A DNA stretch of 34,905 bases. Source: Lactococcus cremoris subsp. cremoris NBRC 100676 (lineage in GTDB: Bacteria > Bacillota > Bacilli > Lactobacillales > Streptococcaceae). The stretch covers positions 1 through 34,905 of the forward strand of contig NZ_BCVK01000025.1 of NCBI RefSeq assembly GCF_001591705.1. Reading direction: 5' to 3'. Position 1 is the first letter of the stretch, and every line of letters begins with the position of its first letter. A model generated the notes under the pieces. The model worked only from the letters and a program-made list of their open reading frames with translations, had not been told where the DNA came from and did no database searches. The translations under genes were made by a program, and so were the position numbers. Positions 16,713-23,308 of the stretch are shown here, piece after piece.

Positions 16713-16786
16713 TGGTTCTTGCTGGACTCGAACCAGCGCTAACCCCGTTATGAGCGGGGAACTTTAACCAACTAAGCTAAAGAACC
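16713..16786 (-). tRNA. tRNA with CAU anticodon, probably tRNA-Ile2 (AUA-reading)
   Basis: The 74-nt cloverleaf has acceptor GGTTCTT/AAGAACC, D arm GCTT-loop-AAGT, anticodon stem CCCCG/CGGGG with loop CTCATAA (CAU), T arm GCTGG-TTCGAGT-CCAGC and discriminator A. CCA is not encoded. A CAU anticodon may be Met, initiator Met or lysidine-modified Ile2. The loop CTCATAA resembles Bacillus tRNA-Ile2, and the lack of an initiator-type unpaired first base argues against fMet. It lies between the prophage glycosyltransferase and the phage-like repeats, so it may be phage-borne. A host origin cannot be excluded. Confidence 0.9.
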
Positions 16787-16920
16787 AATTATGATAATCT
16801 GTAGCACTTATCTTGGTTATTATATCAGATATTTGTGGACGGCACTGCAGATTACCGACGTTATAAATAAAGAATATTTTTATTCTCGCCCACTAAATTA
16901 ATTATACAATATTCCGTGAA

Positions 16921-16949
16921 AAATAAAAAATGCCAGCAAATTGCTGACA
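16921..16949 (-). terminator. Terminator of the glycosyltransferase gene
   Basis: The stem TGTCAGCA / TGCTGGCA (8 bp with one G-T) is followed on the minus strand by TTTTTTATTT, 33 nt after the gene. Confidence 0.75.
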
Positions 16950-16982
16950 CCCATGTTTAAAAAGAGCATATTTCTCAAATAA

Positions 16983-19439
16983 TTAATTTGGCTTTATATT
17001 ACTTTCTTTAATAATATAATTGGGACGTTTTTTTGTTTCCAGAAATATTTTAGCGATATATTTACCAATGATTCCAAGAGAAAGGAGCTGTAAACCACCC
17101 AAAAGCAAAATCAAAACAATCAAAGTTGGGAAGCCTTGAACAGGATCACCAAAAACAAGTGTTTTAAGAAGGTAAAAAACGCTGAGTAGCACTGAAGCTA
17201 AAAAACTTATAAAACCAACAAATGTTGCGATATTTAAGGGTGCTTCCGAAAAGTTAACAATACCGTCTATGGAATATTTTAGCAATCCAAAGAAGTTCCA
17301 AGATGTTGTACCAGCAACACGTTCTCGGTTTTCATAAGGAAGATATGTCGTTTTAAAGCCTACCCAACTAAAAATTCCTTTTGAAAAACGGTTATTTTCT
17401 TTCAACTCAAGAATACTATCAACTACTTGCCGAGTCATTAAACGAAAATCACGTACTCCGTCTACCATTTCAGTGTCAGATATTTTATTTATTAATTTAT
17501 AAAACGTTTTTGCAAAAAAAGAACGAATAGGAGGTTCACCTACCCTTGATACTCTTCGAGTTCCTACAACATCATAACCTTCAGTTATTTTTGTAAACAT
17601 TTCGTTTAACATTTCTGGTGGATCTTGTAAATCTGCGTCCATGACGGTTACAAAATCACCATCTGAAACTTCTAAACCCGCTATCAAAGCAGCTTCTTTA
17701 CCAAAGTTTCTTGAAAAACTAATATATTTCACGTTATCATATTTAGTAGTTAAATTTTTTAAAACCTCTAACGTATTGTCTGTTGAACCATCGTTAATAA
17801 AAAAATATGTTTTTTCTAGAGGTAATTCAACACTTTGTTTATTTACTTCGTTTAGAAATATTTCTAGTGTTTCTTCTTCGTTGTAAGCTGGAACTATTAT
17901 TGAGAGTTTGCTCATCCTCATTTTTTTCACTCCTTCTTTTTGTATAGCTATATCTCCTGAAAATCTATTTAAACAATAAGAAATTCCTAAACCAGATAGC
18001 AGGCAAATCAGATAAATATATTGGAACATATATTTAGTTCCGCCAGATTCGAATATCAAAAGGAACAACAATCCACCAAGTAAACTGAGAGTTACCACAC
18101 CAACTTTCCATGTTCTATTAAAGTATAATGCAATAATACTTGAAATAAGGGTTATTATCCAAAAAATTTGACATAAAAAGTTGAAACTTGGTCTTAATTT
18201 TCCATTTTCATAATATATTTGTTGTATTTTGTTTGATAAGCTTCCATTTGCTGAATAAGCATAATTAAGCCACAAACCATCACGATGATATCCTATAACT
18301 CCTGTATCAGTAATTTGGAAATATTTCTGTCCATAGAATTTTATAGTTCTAGCCAGACCGCGATTGGCTGTTCTCTCTACAAATAATTCAATATCTTTTT
18401 TTGATTTATCAGATTTATTTTTCTCTGCAAGTGTGCTTTTTAAGTCTCCTGCATTCCAAGTTCCATGAATAGATTCACGATTATCCTCATCTCCAAAACT
18501 CCCCATCAAAATAAAATGGGCCATTGGAAGTTCTTTCGATTTATCAATTTTAACTATTTTTTGATTACTTACGAATAGATTAAACATTGTTAATGTAAGA
18601 ATTACGGTTAATAAAAACGGAGGAAATGAAATAAGACTTTTTATTCTTATATCTTTTTTATATAAATTTATTAAAATAAATAAAAGTACCGCTATAATAA
18701 ATGTAATGCTACTCGGTCTCGTTAGGTAAGATATGGCAAGAAAAAAAGCAGAACCAATAGAGCTAAATATTAACGAAAAAGTTTTTTTGCTTTTGATACA
18801 AATTGTTATGAAATATATAGATAAGAAGACGGGCAATAGACAATATGTATCTGTATATGGAACTAAATAAAGAGGTTGTATAATTGCAAACATCATAAAA
18901 CTTATTGTTGAAAAGTAAGATACTGTTTTTCCGAATAATTCTTTAGATATTTTTAAAAAGAGCAATGTTGATGTAAATATTATTAATGAATTTAAAATTC
19001 GAAAATTCATATATGAGAAACCAAATATCTTTATGAAATAATAATTTATAAAAAATAAAAAATTATTATTACTGTTAACTGATAAATAGTCACTAATAGC
19101 CTTGATATCTTCAACATGTATTAAACGATAAGAATCAAACTTAGGTGTTCCATTTAGTGTTATTACTAATACTATTTGATATATTATACAAAATATAAAA
19201 AAAATCCAAAATATCCGTTTTTCGTACAATCTGATAAAAGAAAAAACTTTCTGAAATAAACTCTTTTTCGCAAATGTAATAAATAAAAAAAGTAATATAA
19301 GACTGATTGTAATTGTTACGATAAGACCATTTGATAGTTTATCTAACCATAAGATTCTTGATTGCATCGCGCCGATTAACGATACAAAAATTAGCACTAT
19401 CCCAGCACTATTTATTAAATTATTTATATATTTATTCAA
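16983..19439 (-). CDS. Membrane glycosyltransferase: GT-C part joined to a GtrB-type GT2 part
   Basis: An 818-codon frame. Residues 1-500 contain about ten hydrophobic helices and an early loop with HVEDIK, resembling GT-C enzymes that use polyprenyl-phosphate sugars. Residues 510-818 are a GT2 polyprenyl-phosphate sugar synthase of GtrB type: SIIVPAYNEEETL, NDGSTDNT, VMDADLQDPPE, and two C-terminal transmembrane helices. Together these would load and transfer a sugar to a surface polymer. A flippase (GtrA) is absent. The TTG start follows GAGGAG by 8 nt. At the joint, AAGGAGTG precedes ATGAGGATGAGC, and removing one A from the upstream CAAAAAG would end the first part at TGA exactly there. 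The ancestor was therefore probably two overlapping genes. The unit has its own terminator and a possible TTGACT/TAAACT promoter, the layout of a conversion gene. Confidence 0.8.
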   Translation of the reverse strand: MNKYINNLINSAGIVLIFVSLIGAMQSRILWLDKLSNGLIVTITISLILLFLFITFAKKSLFQKVFSFIRLYEKRIFWIFFIFCIIYQIVLVITLNGTPKFDSYRLIHVEDIKAISDYLSVNSNNNFLFFINYYFIKIFGFSYMNFRILNSLIIFTSTLLFLKISKELFGKTVSYFSTISFMMFAIIQPLYLVPYTDTYCLLPVFLSIYFITICIKSKKTFSLIFSSIGSAFFLAISYLTRPSSITFIIAVLLFILINLYKKDIRIKSLISFPPFLLTVILTLTMFNLFVSNQKIVKIDKSKELPMAHFILMGSFGDEDNRESIHGTWNAGDLKSTLAEKNKSDKSKKDIELFVERTANRGLARTIKFYGQKYFQITDTGVIGYHRDGLWLNYAYSANGSLSNKIQQIYYENGKLRPSFNFLCQIFWIITLISSIIALYFNRTWKVGVVTLSLLGGLLFLLIFESGGTKYMFQYIYLICLLSGLGISYCLNRFSGDIAIQKEGVKKMRMSKLSIIVPAYNEEETLEIFLNEVNKQSVELPLEKTYFFINDGSTDNTLEVLKNLTTKYDNVKYISFSRNFGKEAALIAGLEVSDGDFVTVMDADLQDPPEMLNEMFTKITEGYDVVGTRRVSRVGEPPIRSFFAKTFYKLINKISDTEMVDGVRDFRLMTRQVVDSILELKENNRFSKGIFSWVGFKTTYLPYENRERVAGTTSWNFFGLLKYSIDGIVNFSEAPLNIATFVGFISFLASVLLSVFYLLKTLVFGDPVQGFPTLIVLILLLGGLQLLSLGIIGKYIAKIFLETKKRPNYIIKESNIKPN

Positions 19440-19551
19440 TATAGATACTCCTCATTTTTTATACATATTTAAGTTTACTTTAAGAACTATTAAAAGTCAA
19501 ATAACTATACGGGTTAAAGACTTTATTAATATGTATTTTATAAATAAAAAT

Positions 19552-19573
19552 ACCCCTAACCGAAGTCAGGGGT
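19552..19573. terminator. Strong terminator closing the late operon (UUCG tetraloop)
   Basis: On the minus strand ACCCCTGAC-TTCG-GTTAGGGGT forms a 9-bp stem closed by C(UUCG)G and followed by ATTTTTATTT. T-rich sequence on the other side allows bidirectional use. It separates lysis genes from the glycosyltransferase unit. Confidence 0.9.
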
Positions 19574-19578
19574 TATTT

Positions 19579-20646
19579 TTATAGTTTATTCGCATTTAAT
19601 CGACGTTGTAATTCTCTGACAGAATCAGATACTGGGCTAATTATTCCGTCTTGTGTTGTTCCAAGATGTTTTTGTAGTGCTTTAATCGTAGCTTGCCCAA
19701 ACAGTCCGTCTTGTCCAATTCCTAAAAATCTTTGCAATGCTTTAACCACGTTTGAACCAGTCAGTGATGAATCAAACTGAGCAGCATAAATATTTTGATT
19801 AAAGGTTTGTTTGTACTGGTGACTGATTACTCCGTCTTTACCAGCAGTATCAAAGTATTCTTGCAATCGTTTAGCGGTCGCATTTCCAAATTGACCATCA
19901 AGATTTAGAGTAACCATTTGTGGCTTGTCATCAGTATTTGCTGAACCTGAACCAACAATTCGATAAAAGTGATGTGGTAAGCGTGTACTCATGTATGCAT
20001 CGTTCGTATCAATCGCAATTCCATTGTGAGTGTAAGAACAGTGAATGAATGAACCATTGCTTAGGAAAATACCTGTGTGTCCATCAGATCCAGCAGAACC
20101 TCCTGGAGTGCCCGAGATAAAAATGTCCCCACGTTGCACTTCTCCACGGCTGATTTCTTTGAGTTTTGTGCCAGACATTCCAAATAAAGTTTCAGTATTT
20201 CCCATTGAACCTACTGACAGAAAACCACCAGCAATCATGGCAAAGAATACTGACGAGCTGCAATCATAACTTGTTGGACCCATTCGTGAAGTCATTGAGT
20301 AAGTAACTTTGCCTTTTCGTGCTTGCATCCAAGCAATCATATTTTCAATACTTGACATCATTCGCCCCCCTTCTGTGAATTCGTGGTCAGCGTCAGAAGC
20401 TTTAACCACTTGAACGCTATCACCATTTTTCAAACTTTTTGTAAGTTCAGTTCCTTTTTTTGCTGCATGAGTAAAGTCATTGTTCCTCCACCAAGCCAAA
20501 AGAGCAAATACAGCAGTAATTAATGTACTGACAGTATTATCATCTAATGGAAGTGGATTCTTACCAAGCGCTGTCAATACTTGGTTTAAAATTGCCAACC
20601 AAAGTAAGATTGTACGTGTGAGTGTTCCTTTATCAATTGTTTTCAT
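19579..20646 (-). CDS. Holin-endolysin continuous frame (phiLC3-type holin + amidase with cell-wall-binding repeats)
   Basis: A 355-codon frame. Residues 1-95 are a complete small holin of the phiLC3 family: two hydrophobic helices (about 12-28 and 38-54) and a charged C terminus. Residues 97-240 are a phage endolysin of the NlpC/P60-like amidase type (Amidase_5-like), with Cys in SYDCSSSV and His in SDGHTGIFL. Residues 255-355 hold peptidoglycan-binding-like repeats with DGLFGQATIKALQ. At the joint AAGGGGGGCGAATGATG has a ribosome site and ATG pair for a separate endolysin. With five instead of six G the holin would end TEGGE-TGA overlapping that ATG. The fusion thus rests on one G, so read it as two ancestral genes joined by an indel, a slippage site or a sequencing error. 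Confidence 0.85.
   Translation of the reverse strand: MKTIDKGTLTRTILLWLAILNQVLTALGKNPLPLDDNTVSTLITAVFALLAWWRNNDFTHAAKKGTELTKSLKNGDSVQVVKASDADHEFTEGGRMMSSIENMIAWMQARKGKVTYSMTSRMGPTSYDCSSSVFFAMIAGGFLSVGSMGNTETLFGMSGTKLKEISRGEVQRGDIFISGTPGGSAGSDGHTGIFLSNGSFIHCSYTHNGIAIDTNDAYMSTRLPHHFYRIVGSGSANTDDKPQMVTLNLDGQFGNATAKRLQEYFDTAGKDGVISHQYKQTFNQNIYAAQFDSSLTGSNVVKALQRFLGIGQDGLFGQATIKALQKHLGTTQDGIISPVSDSVRELQRRLNANKL
20356..20372 (-). promoter_or_regulatory. Internal ribosome site and start of the endolysin, within the holin frame
   Basis: AAGGGGGG (20372-20365) stands 3 and 6 nt before two tandem ATGs (20361, 20358). Translation from here would give a free endolysin of about 260 aa regardless of the upstream frame. 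Confidence 0.7.
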
Positions 20647-20658
20647 GTTCTTTCTCCT

Positions 20659-20886
20659 TTAAATTCCAAATCTAGTTAATATATAGCCAATAACTGTTAC
20701 CGCTAAAGTAAGCATAAAGCCCCAAGCCCACTTATTATTAGCTTCCATTTTTTCTATAAGTTTCGCATTTGATTGAGCTATTAGGAGCGCTCGTTCTGCT
20801 TTATCTCGAACTGTTTCATAGTTATCTAACTTTGTTTCAATTCGAGCTAAACGTTCGAGGACTTCTCGCCATGCTTGTTCCTCCAT
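20659..20886 (-). CDS. XhlA-like hemolysin/holin-accessory protein
   Basis: A 75-aa protein. The N-terminal half is an amphipathic coiled coil (VLERLARIETKLDNYETV) and a single transmembrane helix (WAWGFMLTLAVTVIGYILTRFG) ends the protein. This is the pattern of XhlA proteins, which sit in the membrane and assist holin-mediated lysis. It directly precedes the holin, the usual cassette order. GGGG is only 2 nt from the annotated ATG, so the start is less certain than the frame. Confidence 0.8.
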   Translation of the reverse strand: MEEQAWREVLERLARIETKLDNYETVRDKAERALLIAQSNAKLIEKMEANNKWAWGFMLTLAVTVIGYILTRFGI

Positions 20887-20898
20887 AACCCCTGCTTT

Positions 20899-21135
20899 CT
20901 ATTTTTCTGGCACTTCATAAGTGGCCAGTTTATTTTTCGAAGCCTCAAAAGCTTCTGATATTAATTCGTTTAGCTCATTTTTAGCTTCTTCTGAATTATG
21001 AAAATCTTGAGGGTTATTAATTGTTAGCTGTGCTTCTAAAGCCCCCGTCTCATAAGCGGTAATACTAAGATTGGCAACAATGTTTTCACCGATAATAATG
21101 TCGGTAGTTTCTTGAGTCTGTTTGTTCTTTTTCAT
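20899..21135 (-). CDS. Small phage protein of unknown function
   Basis: A 78-aa acidic protein, Lys-rich at the start (MKKNKQ), with a predicted strand region (IIIGENIVANLSITAYE) and a C-terminal helix. No transmembrane segment and no motif recognised. AAGGAG precedes the ATG. It lies between the fibre gene and the lysis cassette, where lactococcal phages often carry a short gene. Function not assigned. Confidence 0.7.
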   Translation of the reverse strand: MKKNKQTQETTDIIIGENIVANLSITAYETGALEAQLTINNPQDFHNSEEAKNELNELISEAFEASKNKLATYEVPEK

Positions 21136-21150
21136 TTTTTCTCCTTGTTT

Positions 21151-23157
21151 CTAGTTTGGTAACGAATCATTAGTAAACCACATTTGTGAACCTCGTGGGT
21201 ACCCGGTATTAGTCGAAGGCCCCCACCAAGTACAGACTCCGTCAATCCCCGCATCAATATGTGCACCATTATAACTTGAGGTCATATGCGCTGGTATGTT
21301 GGCTGTTGTATTAGGTCGATAGCCTAATGGAATTTTACCCACACCGAATTGTTGACCAGAAGTAAGCGATGAATTAATTGTACCTAACAAAATTGCAATC
21401 ACAGTTTCACCACGTCGTTCTAAGCTAAAGATTAAACCAGCTCCAATAGTTACAGAGGTAGTCTTAGAAGTTTGTCTAATTCCACCAATCACATCAATAT
21501 TCCCATTAATTGTAAATGGGAAATTGGAATTAGTCGCATTTAAAACAAGCCCTGTACCAATACTATTTCTCCCATTACTGGCAATCGCTTGTAATGAAGC
21601 GACTTTGTATTTTGGATCAATGACTCCACCTTTATCAAGGGTTATTCCATAACCAGCACTGTAAATGGTTAAGCCGCCTGAATTCAAAGCCACCCCCATG
21701 CTTGTATATGAATATCCGTCTGGATAATTAGGGTCTATCATTTTAGAAATATCCCAAGACTTAACCACACCATCTTTAACAGCTATTCCCTGAGTGTCAC
21801 TTTTTGAGATAGTCAGCGAACCCCCAAGCATATCCCCTAAAATAGCTGTAATCGCAGACAAAGTATCGACATCAATATTTTGAGCCTTAATAAGATTAAT
21901 AACCCAATTTTTGCCATTCCAATAATACTCAGTATTTGGTTGGATGTTAGTTCCGTCAGAAGCATCAACTGCTGTAATTCCTATATATTTCCAAGTTAAA
22001 CCTTTAAATTTTGTGGTAGGTTCTTCATCAGAAACAATTTTACCTGGATCACCATTACTTCCAGCAGGACCAGTTGGTCCTTGTGGGCCAGTATTACCCT
22101 GAGGTCCTTGCGGCCCTGTTGCTCCATTGTTTCCCATTTTAGCTACTGAATACCCTGTTTCACTGGTATTATCCGTATAAGCCCAAACAGTCTTAGTCCA
22201 CAGATAACTACCTGCTGCAACTGTCGGAACTGTGGAAGTCCAACCGCTAGTCGGTGCCGTTGTTCCACTTGTTGAGCCTGCATACGCAATGGTCGTAGTT
22301 TTTATTCCAACGCCATCTTTACCAGCAATTCCGTCATTACCGTTATTTCCGTCTTTAGAAATATAAGTTACTGAGTAACCTGTTTCAAATGAGTTGTCCG
22401 TGTATGTCCATACTGTTTTCGTCCAGAGATACTGACCTTTTACAAGACTGGGAACAGAACTTGTCCAACCGCTAGATGGTGCCGTTGTTCCGCTTGTTGA
22501 AATAGCGTAAGTGATAACAGTGGCTTTTATTCCAAACCCGTCATTCCCTCGCATCAGACTCCAAGTGTAATCGGATGGATTAGTGCTGTCAGCTTGCGTA
22601 AAGTCTGTGTACTGACCGATGTAGCTTGGCCAGTCAGCAGTTGTTACTTCGCTAGCTGATGGCATCCAAGGGGTGGCGGTTGAGCCTGGTTCTAATTTTA
22701 ATTTTGAATAGCTTAAATTATGGAGATTGGATTGATTTGCTACAAATCCAATAGAAGCTTTATACCTAGCAACATCAATAGAGACAGTAAAAGTGATAGT
22801 TGAAAAACCAGAAGTTCCAGCTTTTATCGTATTTCCAGCATTATTGTAGCTGACGTTAGCAGAGTCATAAAGATAGAGTATTGCACGTGAGTCTACATCA
22901 CAATCTTGAACCCAAGCCGAGTAAGTATATACTTTTCCTTTTTCAAAATTTACAGTATTGGTAGCTAACGAAGGAGTGCCCCAACCTTTAGCAGATACGG
23001 TTTTTAAAGTCGATGAGGTACCATCCAACAAATTCAAAATTGGATAAACAGTTGTGAAACCGTCAGTGCCGTCTGCGCTGTAAGCGTAGGCTACGTGAGT
23101 TATTGTCCCATCATTAACGTTACTTATGGTGAGGCTATTGCTTGCTACTATCGTCAT
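21151..23157 (-). CDS. Collagen-like tail fibre / receptor-binding structural protein
   Basis: A 668-aa tail-tip protein likely to contact host wall polysaccharide. Residues 40-165 resemble a carbohydrate-binding jelly roll (NLLDGTSS... to YSKLKLEPGSTATPW). A 60-residue module (GIK-TYA-STSGTTAP-SGWTS-VP...YLWTKTVW-YTDN...GYSV) occurs twice, at about 207-266 and 283-341. A collagen-like stretch (GPQGPQGNTGPQGPTGPAG) at 344-371 would trimerise the shaft. A long beta-rich C-terminal part ends with a possible receptor-binding head. The ATG overlaps the preceding 57-aa gene by 23 nt and has GGAGGTG four bases upstream. Distal-fibre function is inference from architecture and position. Confidence 0.8.
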   Translation of the reverse strand: MTIVASNSLTISNVNDGTITHVAYAYSADGTDGFTTVYPILNLLDGTSSTLKTVSAKGWGTPSLATNTVNFEKGKVYTYSAWVQDCDVDSRAILYLYDSANVSYNNAGNTIKAGTSGFSTITFTVSIDVARYKASIGFVANQSNLHNLSYSKLKLEPGSTATPWMPSASEVTTADWPSYIGQYTDFTQADSTNPSDYTWSLMRGNDGFGIKATVITYAISTSGTTAPSSGWTSSVPSLVKGQYLWTKTVWTYTDNSFETGYSVTYISKDGNNGNDGIAGKDGVGIKTTTIAYAGSTSGTTAPTSGWTSTVPTVAAGSYLWTKTVWAYTDNTSETGYSVAKMGNNGATGPQGPQGNTGPQGPTGPAGSNGDPGKIVSDEEPTTKFKGLTWKYIGITAVDASDGTNIQPNTEYYWNGKNWVINLIKAQNIDVDTLSAITAILGDMLGGSLTISKSDTQGIAVKDGVVKSWDISKMIDPNYPDGYSYTSMGVALNSGGLTIYSAGYGITLDKGGVIDPKYKVASLQAIASNGRNSIGTGLVLNATNSNFPFTINGNIDVIGGIRQTSKTTSVTIGAGLIFSLERRGETVIAILLGTINSSLTSGQQFGVGKIPLGYRPNTTANIPAHMTSSYNGAHIDAGIDGVCTWWGPSTNTGYPRGSQMWFTNDSLPN
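22135..22539 (-). repeat. Tandem duplication of a 60-codon module in the fibre gene
   Basis: Copies at 22360-22539 and 22135-22311 share most residues and long identical stretches of DNA. They are separated by a Gly/Asp-rich linker. Confidence 0.75.
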
Positions 23158-23308
23158 CAGTCACCTCCGCCCAAATTTCAATAATTGGGGTGGAGATACC
23201 AAAAGTCCACCAGATTTGTTCAATCACATCACTTGCGCTTGTTGCTTCAAAGCTAACTTGTGTGATTTCTCCCCCAAGTTCGATATTGGCATAAAATGTA
23301 CTTTTCAT
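23135..23308 (-). CDS. Small phage tail-region protein of unknown function
   Basis: A 57-aa protein starting MKSTFYANIELGG. Its ATG overlaps the preceding TAA (TAATG) and has GAGGTG upstream. The open frame extends 6 codons further upstream, but that ATG lacks a ribosome site. The composition is acidic (EVTDDDSSKQ end) with alternating hydrophobic residues suggesting a compact beta/alpha fold. It couples the tail protein to the fibre gene. Function not assigned. Confidence 0.7.
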   Translation of the reverse strand: MKSTFYANIELGGEITQVSFEATSASDVIEQIWWTFGISTPIIEIWAEVTDDDSSKQ

